Origin: Actinomycetota bacterium
GTDB lineage: Bacteria > Actinomycetota > Acidimicrobiia > Acidimicrobiales > SZUA-35
Direction: 5' to 3'
Assembly (NCBI GenBank): GCA_027730885.1
Contig: JAQCHM010000012.1
Coordinates: forward strand, 1 to 20,096
Length of the DNA stretch: 20,096 bases
Shown one piece after another: positions 13,349 to 20,090 of the stretch (its first letter is position 1; each line of letters opens with the position of its first letter). The notes beneath the pieces are model-generated. The model was not told the DNA's origin. It did no database searches and was given only the letters and a program-made list of their open reading frames with translations. The translations under genes and the position numbers were made by a program.

Positions 13349-15790
13349 CTACCAGCGAAGGGAGCCGATGCGGAGAATACGGCGCGGCGTCGGGTTGCTG
13401 GCCCCGTCTCGACGACTGGGGCGAAGGGCGATGGAATTGGGGGTGTTGTCCGGTCGAGTGGGGGAGTCGTCCTGCCCGAACACGGCCATGATGCGCTCGG
13501 GCAGACCGATCCACACGTAGTCGAGGCGCTGCTCGTCGCGGAATTTGGTGAGTCGAACCCCGCCTGCGCCGCGACCCTTGGAGGGTACTTCTTCCGCTGT
13601 GGTGCTCTTGGCGGTGCCGAGGTCAGTGACCGAGATGATGACGGTCCCTTCCCGGCCGAGCCCCGCGCCCACGATGCGAGCGTTTCCCTTCAGGGCCATG
13701 CCGGCAACGCCTCGCGCCGCGGGACCTTGCAGGGAGATGGCCGAAACCGGAGTGCGGAGGGCTTGCGCGTCGGTGGTGACCATGAGCAGGTCGTCCTCCT
13801 CGGTCACCGCGAGGGCGGCGACGACGCGGTCATGATCGGCCAGGCGCACGAACGACCGCCCGGACGCAAGTTCATTGAGGGCCGACCGTTCGACTCGCTT
13901 GACGGTGCCGTGGGCGGTGACGAAGAGCAGGGGCAGGGCCCCCGGGTCATCCGCCGGGAGCGCAGCGGCGACCCCCACGATGGTCTCGCCCTTGTCCGCG
14001 CCGAACACCTCGGCGACGTCACGGCCGCGGCTTCGACCGCCGACCTCGGGAACATCGGCTGCCGTCGCCGACAGCAGGCGCCCCGAACTGGTGAAGGCCA
14101 GGAGTCGGGATCGCAGGGACACCGCAACCACGGCGTCGATGACGTCGTGACGAGTGGGGGCATAAGACTTCGAGGTCCCCTGCGGTTCGCGGCCAATGAC
14201 CCCCGACACCGAGAGCGACACGATGCACGGGTCGTCGGGAAGGTCCGACTCGGTCCGTTCCTCGATGACCTCGAGGGTGGGAAGGTCCTGGGAATACACG
14301 ATGCGGGTACGACGAGGCGTTCCGTACTTCTCGACGATCTCGCCCAGCTCGCGGATGACGATGGTTCGTTGACGCTGTTCGGAAGCGAGGAGCTTCTCGA
14401 GGTCGTCGATGACCGCGGCTAACTCGAGCTTTTCGGCCATGAGCTCGTCGTAGGCCAGCGCCGTGAGCCGGCGGAGCCGCAGCTCGAGAACGTACTCGGC
14501 TTGGATCTCGGAGAGGCCGAGCTCGGCCATGAGTCGGCTCCGGGCCTCGGGGCTGTCGCCCGACGAGCGGATGATGGCGACGACCCGGTCGATGTTGTCG
14601 ATAGCGATCAGCAGGCCTTCGACGAGGTGCAACCGCTCCCGTGCCTTGCGGAGGCGGTATTCGGAGCGCTTCACCACCATGTCGAGGCGGTGGGTGACGT
14701 AGTGCATGCACAGGTCGTAGAGGCCGAGGGTGGTCGGGACGCCGTCGACCAGCACCACGTTGTTGATGCCGAACGTTTCTTCGAGCGGGGTCAGCCGGTA
14801 GAGCTGCTCGAGGAGGACTTCGGGGCGAACGCCGGTCTTGCATTCGATGACCAGGCGCATGCCCGACTTGCGATCGGAGAGGTTCTTGACGTCGGCCACG
14901 CCGTTGAGTCTCCCGGCATTGACCAGTTCCTTGATCTTGGCCACGACTCGTTCGACGCCGACCAGGTAGGGGAGCTCGGTGAACACCAGGCCTTGGCGGT
15001 GCCGGGTCACGTCGACGATCTCGGCGGTGGCCCGGATGCGAAGCGTGCCCCGCCCGGACTCGTAGGCCGAACGGAGATCCTCGTCGATCACCATGCCGCC
15101 TGTTGGGAAGTCGGGTCCGGGGACGAGCGCCATGAGCTCGTCGATGGTCGGTCGTGGCCGCCGCTTGGACATCACCAACTTGATGGCTTCGTAGATCTCC
15201 CGCAGGTTGTGCGGCGCCATGTTGGTGGCCATCCCGACGGCAATGCCCGAGGTGCCGTTGACGAGCAGGTTGGGGAGCAGGGCCGGCAGGTAGGCGGGCT
15301 CGGAGCCCTCGCCGTCGTAGGTCGGCCGGAACTCGACCGTTTCCTCGTCGATCTCACCCAACAGGTCGAGCGCAGCGGGCGTCAGCTTGCACTCGGTGTA
15401 GCGGTACGCCGCAGGAGGGTCGTCCAGGCTTCCGAAGTTCCCCTGGGGATCGACCAGGGTCACGGGACGACTGAAGTCCTGGCCGAGCCGAACGAGCGTG
15501 TCGTAGATCGCCGTGTCGCCGTGAGGGTGGAACTTGGCCATGACGTCGCCGACGACGTGGGCGCACTTGCGGTGCGACCGGTCGGGCATGAGCCGCATCT
15601 CCCGCATCGAGTACAGGATGCGGCGTTGCACCGGCTTCAGGCCGTCGCGGACGTCGGGAATGGCCCGGGAGGTGATGACCGAGAGCGAGTAGGCGAGGAA
15701 CGAGTCGCCGAGTTCCTCCGAGACAGGAACGTCCAGCACCTCTCGGGCAAAGGGGAGCGATTCGCCGTGCGCTGGTACTTCTCGGGACAC
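13349..15790 (-). CDS. parC: Type IIA topoisomerase subunit A (topoisomerase IV ParC / gyrase A-like)
   Basis: 813 residues, the DNA-cleaving partner of the subunit encoded just downstream. The winged-helix region has FLAYSLSVITSRAIPDVRDG (31-50), LKPVQRRIL, and the QRDR-type segment FHPHGDTAIYDTLVR (87-101). The catalytic Tyr131 lies in YRYTECKLTP. A ParC/GyrA coiled-coil tower and a beta-pinwheel C-terminal domain follow from about residue 500. I do not see the GyrA-box (QRRGGKG-like); only GGRSRGRD and SKGRGAGG come close, which favours ParC. The QRDR has Thr93 and Asp97 at the E. coli GyrA Ser83/Asp87 positions, so it looks wild-type. GTG 15790 has GAAAGG 8 nt upstream, with a TACCGT box further up. 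Confidence 0.92.
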   Translation of the reverse strand: MSREVPAHGESLPFAREVLDVPVSEELGDSFLAYSLSVITSRAIPDVRDGLKPVQRRILYSMREMRLMPDRSHRKCAHVVGDVMAKFHPHGDTAIYDTLVRLGQDFSRPVTLVDPQGNFGSLDDPPAAYRYTECKLTPAALDLLGEIDEETVEFRPTYDGEGSEPAYLPALLPNLLVNGTSGIAVGMATNMAPHNLREIYEAIKLVMSKRRPRPTIDELMALVPGPDFPTGGMVIDEDLRSAYESGRGTLRIRATAEIVDVTRHRQGLVFTELPYLVGVERVVAKIKELVNAGRLNGVADVKNLSDRKSGMRLVIECKTGVRPEVLLEQLYRLTPLEETFGINNVVLVDGVPTTLGLYDLCMHYVTHRLDMVVKRSEYRLRKARERLHLVEGLLIAIDNIDRVVAIIRSSGDSPEARSRLMAELGLSEIQAEYVLELRLRRLTALAYDELMAEKLELAAVIDDLEKLLASEQRQRTIVIRELGEIVEKYGTPRRTRIVYSQDLPTLEVIEERTESDLPDDPCIVSLSVSGVIGREPQGTSKSYAPTRHDVIDAVVAVSLRSRLLAFTSSGRLLSATAADVPEVGGRSRGRDVAEVFGADKGETIVGVAAALPADDPGALPLLFVTAHGTVKRVERSALNELASGRSFVRLADHDRVVAALAVTEEDDLLMVTTDAQALRTPVSAISLQGPAARGVAGMALKGNARIVGAGLGREGTVIISVTDLGTAKSTTAEEVPSKGRGAGGVRLTKFRDEQRLDYVWIGLPERIMAVFGQDDSPTRPDNTPNSIALRPSRRDGASNPTPRRILRIGSLRW

Positions 15791-15826
15791 ACTCGTTACC
15801 TTTCAATACCGAGTCAGCGACGGTAT
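15791..15826 (-). promoter_or_regulatory. parC leader: TACCGT box, inverted repeats and ribosome site
   Basis: On the minus strand TACCGT (15820-15825) is a TANNNT box giving a predicted leader of about 22 nt with the ribosome site GAAAGG (15799-15804). The box is inside an inverted repeat, ATACCG (15806-15811) and CGGTAT (15821-15826), with a 9-nt spacer. A second pair, ACTCG (15791-15795) and CGAGT (15810-15814), would enclose the ribosome site in a hairpin loop directly before GTG 15790. Arms are only 5-6 bp, so chance is possible. Confidence 0.35.
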
Positions 15827-15855
15827 CGAGATTCGAGGGTCGATGGGGGGACCGT

Positions 15856-15984
15856 TCAGTCGCGGCGACGGGCCGCGTCGATCTTTCTGGCTGCCTTCAC
15901 CACGTGGTCGAGGCGGTCCGAAACCGGCTGTTCGTCGCCCGATTCGGCAAGGAGCTGTGGGGCGAGCGCTACAACAGGCGCCAA
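15856..15984 (-). CDS. Possible 42-aa small protein between glutaredoxin and parC
   Basis: From TTG 15984 the minus strand reads 42 codons: a hydrophobic start (MAPVVALAPQLLAE), an acidic middle (SGDEQPVSDRLD) and a basic helical tail (VVKAARKIDAARRRD). Third positions are strongly G/C, as in the neighbours, and the other frames here are unlike protein. It lies 34 nt after the glutaredoxin stop and 65 nt before the parC start, filling an otherwise empty gap of the same strand. No Shine-Dalgarno sequence or TANNNT box is seen before the TTG, so the start is uncertain. I do not recognise it. Confidence 0.45.
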   Translation of the reverse strand: MAPVVALAPQLLAESGDEQPVSDRLDHVVKAARKIDAARRRD

Positions 15985-16018
15985 GTACGGTCAAGCAAGG
16001 AGGTTCAAGCAGCTGGTT

Positions 16019-16300
16019 TCAGGTGGGCTGGCTCGGGGCCGCGGCCAGCGCGGCCAGCACCTGCTCGGCCGACGGGTTGACCAACGCCACCTCGCCGATG
16101 CGCACCGTCGGAACGGTCTCGTCGCCTTCAGCGATCGAACGCACGATCGCGGCCGCCTCGGGCTCCTCCCAGATGTTCCGCTTGGTGAGCACCACGCCTT
16201 CCTGGTCGAGCGATCGCTCGAGCAGCATGCAGAACGGGCAGCCGGGTCGCCAGAAGAACTCGATCTGCGGCAGGGTGGTCGCATCGGTGACGTTGGACAT
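16019..16300 (-). CDS. Glutaredoxin / mycoredoxin-like protein
   Basis: 93 residues, thioredoxin fold. The redox motif is Cys21-Pro-Phe-Cys24 (WRPGCPFC), the cis-Pro loop ETVPTVRIGE is at 61-70 with Pro64, and ALVNPSAEQVLAAL (72-85) is the ending typical of actinobacterial mycoredoxin-type glutaredoxins. These reduce mixed disulfides with mycothiol in actinobacteria; mycothiol use here is inferred from lineage. ATG 16300 has GAGAGG a few nt upstream. It lies 31 nt after the permease gene and upstream of the small ORF and topoisomerase genes on the same strand. Confidence 0.92.
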   Translation of the reverse strand: MSNVTDATTLPQIEFFWRPGCPFCMLLERSLDQEGVVLTKRNIWEEPEAAAIVRSIAEGDETVPTVRIGEVALVNPSAEQVLAALAAAPSQPT

Positions 16301-16331
16301 TGGTGGCCTCTCGGCTGGTCGGGGGTCGGAC

Positions 16332-17411
16332 TCAGAGTTCTACAGGTCCAACGAGTGGATCGTCGACGACGTCGTGACGCTCGACGTAGGCGGTGAGGAA
16401 GGCAGTGGCCGTGGCCACCACGGGCAAGGCGACGAGCGCGCCCGTCGGCCCGAACAACTCGGTGCCGACCAGGACCGCGCCGATGGCCACGCCCGGGTGC
16501 ATGTTCAGCGACTGGCCGGTGATGCGGGGCTGCAGCACGTAGTTCTCGATCTGTTGATAGACCACGACCGCTCCCACGACCCAGAGCGCACGTGAGGGCT
16601 GGACGCCGAGGGCAACGACCATCGGCAACAGGCCGGCGAGGTAGGTGCCGAGCGTCGGGATGAACTGGGAGATGACGCCGACCCAAATGGCGAGGGCGAC
16701 GGGCGACGGTAGGTCCAGGATCTGGAAGAAGACCCAGTGGAAGACCGAGGAGATCAGCGCGAGCAGGAAGCGGGACGAGATGTAGGCCCCGGTCTTGGCG
16801 ATGGCGAGATTCCAGACCGCGAGCACCGCGTGCTGCCGTTCGGGAGGAAGGACCGAACAGACCACCCGTCGGAGGCGTGGTCCATCGGCGGTGAGGTAAT
16901 AGGCGAAGAGTGTGACGGTGAGGGTCTGGAAGAGCAGCCCGATCACGGTCGTGCCGATACCCACCAGGTTGCCGGCGATCCCGGTGGCGAATCGGCTGGC
17001 CTCGCCTCCGGGCTCGAACTGGGAGCGGAGATCATCGGCGTTGAACGTGATACCGAATTGGTCGTCGAGCCAGATCTGGGTCTGGTCGAAGTAGTCCGGA
17101 AGGTTGCGCACCAGGTCATTGAGCTGATTGGCCAGCAGGGTCCCCATGGCGCCGAGGAAGGCGATCGTGACAACGAGGGCAACCAGCAGGCTGAGCCCGG
17201 TGGCTGTCGATCGGCGGACGCCCCGGCGGCCGAGGCGCTCGACGGCCGGATCGAGCGCGAACGAGAATGAGAGCGCGAGCACGATTTGGACGAGCAGCCC
17301 GCGTAGTTCGCGGGCGGTGACGTAGATCAGCCACAATCCGACGAGGACCCCCCACCACAGGAAGATCGATCGTCGGACCCACTTGGGAACCGCTGACGCA
17401 GTGCTCTCCAT
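16332..17411 (-). CDS. AI-2E family transporter / PerM-type permease
   Basis: 359 residues, about eight membrane helices. N-terminal helices (20-55) are followed by RRGVRRSTATGLSLLVALVV, an amphipathic middle (ANQLNDLVRNLPDYFDQTQ) as in the family, and LTVTLFAYYLTADGPRLRR. The conserved C-terminal block is ENYVLQPRITGQSL then HPGVAIGAVLVGTELFGPTG. Members export small molecules or ions (AI-2, Na+/H+ in some); the substrate here is unknown. ATG 17411 is preferred to ATG 17417 because TAGACT lies 8 nt upstream of the former and overlaps the latter's expected leader. It follows the site-2 protease gene by 11 nt and precedes glutaredoxin. Confidence 0.9.
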   Translation of the reverse strand: MESTASAVPKWVRRSIFLWWGVLVGLWLIYVTARELRGLLVQIVLALSFSFALDPAVERLGRRGVRRSTATGLSLLVALVVTIAFLGAMGTLLANQLNDLVRNLPDYFDQTQIWLDDQFGITFNADDLRSQFEPGGEASRFATGIAGNLVGIGTTVIGLLFQTLTVTLFAYYLTADGPRLRRVVCSVLPPERQHAVLAVWNLAIAKTGAYISSRFLLALISSVFHWVFFQILDLPSPVALAIWVGVISQFIPTLGTYLAGLLPMVVALGVQPSRALWVVGAVVVYQQIENYVLQPRITGQSLNMHPGVAIGAVLVGTELFGPTGALVALPVVATATAFLTAYVERHDVVDDPLVGPVEL

Positions 17412-17419
17412 CGCCATGC

Positions 17420-17425
17420 AGTCTA
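17420..17425 (-). promoter_or_regulatory. Leaderless-type -10 box (TAGACT) built on the upstream stop codon
   Basis: The TAG stop of the site-2 protease gene (17423-17425) forms the first half of TAGACT, which fits TANNNT and ends 8 nt before ATG 17411. No Shine-Dalgarno sequence precedes either candidate ATG. The permease could therefore be transcribed separately from the protease although only 11 nt separate them. Confidence 0.42.
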
Positions 17426-18565
17426 GTGCCGTTCCCGTCCCCAGAAATCGATCGGCAAGTCCATGAGGTCGCGCACCTGCCCTCGGCTGAGGGTCCCGAT
17501 GGCGTGCCCTCGACGAGGTTCGTGCAGGACGACCACGGACGGCATGGATCCGCCTGACCGTTCCATGAGTGCGGCGACGGACTCCGAGGTCCATGCTCGC
17601 GGAACATGATCGAGGGTCAGCATGCAGCGTCCGAGCGACGTCCAGCTCCGCTCGGGTTGTCCGACGTCGGACACGAGGTTGGGGGCGACGTAGCCGATGG
17701 GCTGGTTCCCCCAACGGACGACCGGTAACGCCCGTTCGGGCCCCGGTCCATGGTGCTCGAGGAACTGTTGGATGGTCATGCTCTCGTGGACCGGCGCGGG
17801 GTGAGAGCTCATGAGGGACGAGAGTGGCGTCGCCCGCAACCTGCGCCCGAGCGCAGCAGTGCCGATTTCGCCCTTCGCCGCGAAGAGAACGAAGGTCCCG
17901 ACGAGCAACGTGCCCCACCCGGTTTCCTGGGACCAGCGGAATCGCTCGAGCAGTCCGAGCAGGACGATGCCTGCTCCGATGGCGAGCCCGACGCGGGCGG
18001 ATCGGAGTCGTGCGAGCTCGGGGTCACCGGTCCGCTTCCAGATGATCGCGGTGAGTACCCGCCCGCCATCGAGGGGAGCTCCGGGCAGCAGGTTCGAGAC
18101 CGCCAGGAGGAGATTGGCCACAACGAGCCAGGACAGCACGACGCGGACAAGTTCGGCGGCTCCGTACCTGACCGAGGCTGCTACACCCACTCCGAAGCCC
18201 CCGGCCAGTACCACGTTCGCGGCAGGCCCAGCGATGGCGACCCAGAATTCGGCGCCGGGCGACTGGGGCTGGCGGCTCAAACGGGCGAACCCGCCGAGCA
18301 GCCAGAGCGTGATGCCCTCCACCTCGATGCCGTGCCGTCGGGCGGTGAGGGCATGCCCGAGCTCGTGACCGATCAGGGAGAGTAGAAAACCCAGGGCTCC
18401 CGCGGTGGCTACGACCACACGCGCGGACAGCGAGGAGTTCGGAAGGAAGGATCGAAGGGTCGAGGTCGCCAACACATAGGAGATGAGCACGACCACGGCC
18501 GCGACGCTCCAATGCATCCCGATGGGGACGCCGAACAAGCGGCCGAGTCGCAGGCTGTGACGCAC
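17423..18565 (-). CDS. Site-2 protease family (M50) with C-terminal CBS domains
   Basis: 380 residues. The intramembrane metalloprotease core has His67-Glu68-x-x-His71 (GHELGHALTARRHG), membrane helices near 18-35, 50-66, 104-130 and 145-160, the FWVAIAGPAANVVLA motif, and the third ligand Asp166 in NLLPGAPLDGGRVL. Two CBS-like repeats occupy about 245-375 (TPLSSLMSSHPAPVHESMTI; MLTLDHVPRAWTSESVAALM), as in SpoIVFB-type S2P/CBS proteases that sense adenine nucleotides. It should cleave a transmembrane substrate, often an anti-sigma factor, but none is encoded nearby. GTG 18565 gives the normal family N-terminus (LRLGRLFGVPIGMHWS). It is divergent from the alpha/beta hydrolase gene. Confidence 0.93.
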   Translation of the reverse strand: MRHSLRLGRLFGVPIGMHWSVAAVVVLISYVLATSTLRSFLPNSSLSARVVVATAGALGFLLSLIGHELGHALTARRHGIEVEGITLWLLGGFARLSRQPQSPGAEFWVAIAGPAANVVLAGGFGVGVAASVRYGAAELVRVVLSWLVVANLLLAVSNLLPGAPLDGGRVLTAIIWKRTGDPELARLRSARVGLAIGAGIVLLGLLERFRWSQETGWGTLLVGTFVLFAAKGEIGTAALGRRLRATPLSSLMSSHPAPVHESMTIQQFLEHHGPGPERALPVVRWGNQPIGYVAPNLVSDVGQPERSWTSLGRCMLTLDHVPRAWTSESVAALMERSGGSMPSVVVLHEPRRGHAIGTLSRGQVRDLMDLPIDFWGRERH

Positions 18566-18627
18566 CGACCCATTGTGGCGGGTCGGAACCTGCTGCGCCC
18601 GTCACCCCGTCCGGGCACCGGACTGGC

Positions 18628-18633
18628 TACCGT
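18628..18633 (+). promoter_or_regulatory. -10 box (TACCGT) for the alpha/beta hydrolase gene
   Basis: TACCGT fits TANNNT and ends 6 nt before ATG 18640. GGAGG abuts this ATG and is 3 nt from ATG 18643, too close to be a normal ribosome site for either. The 74-nt divergent space 18566-18639 carries this box and no other clear signal. Confidence 0.4.
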
Positions 18634-18639
18634 CGGAGG

Positions 18640-19212
18640 ATGATGCATGCCTTCAGCGTGGCGGTGCGGAGTGGCATCCGTCTGGTCGAGACCTCGGGGG
18701 CTTCGGTCGCAGACGCCGACGTCGTCGTCGTTCTGCTGGGTGGCGTCACCCCGTCGGCGCCATGGTTCGACGACGTCGCGAAGCGATGCCGTCCGGGTGT
18801 CGCGGTCCTGGCCGTCGACCAGGTGCTCGGAGACGCACGGGACCTGCCTGACCTGGCGACGGTGCTGGACGCCTTCGGCGTTGCCGAAGCGCTCGTTGTG
18901 GGCAGTGGCCGATCTGCAGGCGCGGCGTTGGATCTCCGCCGAAACCAGCCTGACCGCGTTCGGTCGGTCCTCCTGATCGAGCCCGACGGGCTGCCCGACG
19001 TGACCGGGAACTGCGACGAGGCGTCGCCGTGGGGCGTCGAGATCCTCTGTGGCGATCGCAGCTCAGGGCACCGCGAGCGATCCGATCGTGTCACGTATGT
19101 TCCCGGTCTCGATGCCACCGGGTTGCTCGGCTCGGCCGCAGGCATCGACGCCATGATGGCCGCCCTCGGCCGGGCGCTCAGAGGACGAGGAGCACCATCA
19201 CCAGCAGCATGA
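18640..19212 (+). CDS. Alpha/beta hydrolase-like protein, probably degenerate
   Basis: 190 residues. A hydrolase-like pattern is visible: strand VVVVLLGG (28-35), W42 in the oxyanion-side loop, AEALVVGSGRSAGAAL (82-97) with the nucleophile elbow Gly90-Arg-Ser92-Ala-Gly94, and PDRVRSVLLIEPDG (104-117), very typical after the elbow. No lid domain is present, and after the last strand (VTYVPGLDATG, about 150-161) the usual pGaGH catalytic His is replaced by PGLDA. The fold is likely, but a complete Ser-Asp-His triad is not visible, so it may be inactive or use another residue. ATG 18640 or 18643 is the start. The last 35 nt overlap the HEPN gene tail on the other strand. Confidence 0.7.
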   Translation: MMHAFSVAVRSGIRLVETSGASVADADVVVVLLGGVTPSAPWFDDVAKRCRPGVAVLAVDQVLGDARDLPDLATVLDAFGVAEALVVGSGRSAGAALDLRRNQPDRVRSVLLIEPDGLPDVTGNCDEASPWGVEILCGDRSSGHRERSDRVTYVPGLDATGLLGSAAGIDAMMAALGRALRGRGAPSPAA

Positions 19213-20035
19213 CGGCGATGAACACGACGAAGATCCATTCCAGACGCTGCCGGGGGTTCCTCTCGAAGGCGAGGTGATGTTCCAGTTGTGCTGCCTGACC
19301 CGTGGTCTCGAGGAGTTCCCGCTCCAACATGTTGAGCCGAAGTTGTTTGCCGGCCGATGCCTTGCGGGCGATGGTCAGTTGTTCGTTGATGGCGGCGAAA
19401 TCGGTCTGCAGTTGCTGGAATGCGCCCTCCGTCTCGCCCAGTTGGCTTCGGAGTGCAACCAGGTCGACGGGCTCCTGACTGTCGCCGGCGACGTCATCGG
19501 TCCAGGGGTTCTTGAGCCGCGTCCTGATCCGCCGGAGGACGATGGCCGATTCGGGAGCCACCGGTGACATCAGTCGTTCGATCGACAACAGGATCCGGTC
19601 GAGGTAGGCGGTGTCGTCGGGCAGGCTGAAGTGGGCCCACAGATTGCGGGCCTCGATCAGCTGGGCGACCAGGCTGCGGAGGTCCTCACCGAAGAATTCC
19701 GAGAACACGGGCCCCCAGAATCGGCGGAGTACCAGGAGCTGGAAGAGGGGATCGGTCGCTCCGTGTTCGTTGGCTCGACCCATCCGGTTGGACGCGGCGT
19801 CCTCCCACGACAGATCGTCGGCGAAATACACCGACATCCGATCGTCGATGAAGGGCCCGACGCCTTGCGCGAGCAGCTCGAATGCCTCGGTCATCTGACC
19901 GTGGCGGCTGATCTTCAAGTCTGGGGTGCGGGTGCTCTTCGGATCAGGCATGAACGTGATGGTGCTCCTCCCGGAACTATCGGCAGCCAACGGGCGATAC
20001 TGAGACCCGGTGGCGTATTCGTCCCAAGTGCTCAA
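19178..20035 (-). CDS. Swt1-type HEPN domain protein with coiled coil and C-terminal membrane anchor
   Basis: 285 residues from TTG 20035; ATG 19951 would remove 28. Residues about 48-165 follow the Swt1-like HEPN pattern: AFELLAQGVGPFIDDRM, LFQLLVLRRFWGPVFSEFFG, DLRSLVAQLIEARNLWAHF, then DTAYLDRILLSIERLM. The RX4-6H RNase motif of HEPN proteins is present as Arg130-Asn-x-x-x-His135. A coiled-coil-like region (about 190-255, heptads and QLQ/INEQL) precedes one membrane helix at the very end (267-285), so the protein is tail-anchored with its HEPN domain in the cytosol. HEPN proteins are often RNases or RNA-binding partners in toxin and defence systems; this one has no adjacent antitoxin in view. 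A promoter (TTGACG-16-TATACG) lies upstream. Confidence 0.72.
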   Translation of the reverse strand: MSTWDEYATGSQYRPLAADSSGRSTITFMPDPKSTRTPDLKISRHGQMTEAFELLAQGVGPFIDDRMSVYFADDLSWEDAASNRMGRANEHGATDPLFQLLVLRRFWGPVFSEFFGEDLRSLVAQLIEARNLWAHFSLPDDTAYLDRILLSIERLMSPVAPESAIVLRRIRTRLKNPWTDDVAGDSQEPVDLVALRSQLGETEGAFQQLQTDFAAINEQLTIARKASAGKQLRLNMLERELLETTGQAAQLEHHLAFERNPRQRLEWIFVVFIAVMLLVMVLLVL

Positions 20036-20062
20036 GATCGGCTCGCTCAGGCCGTTCTGAGA

Positions 20063-20090
20063 CGTATATGAAGAACAATCGCCTCGTCAA
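20063..20090 (-). promoter_or_regulatory. Promoter (TTGACG-N16-TATACG) upstream of the HEPN gene
   Basis: Minus-strand TTGACG (20085-20090) and TATACG (20063-20068) are separated by 16 nt, close to the sigma-70/SigA consensus. It is the only place in the window where both elements are good. Initiation would fall near 20056-20058, about 22 nt before TTG 20035, supporting that start over ATG 19951, for which the leader would be over 100 nt. Confidence 0.6.

Noticed and set aside
11528..14422. Very long open frame (964 codons) on the plus strand opposite the topoisomerase genes
   Set aside because: It lies wholly antisense to parE and parC, which have unmistakable motifs on the minus strand. 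Its product is a low-complexity Gly/Asp/Val/Arg sequence with no domain. High-GC coding strands commonly leave such open frames opposite them.
14501..16396. 631-codon plus-strand open frame across parC, the small ORF and glutaredoxin
   Set aside because: It is antisense to recognised genes, biased in composition like other shadow frames, and spans several gene boundaries.
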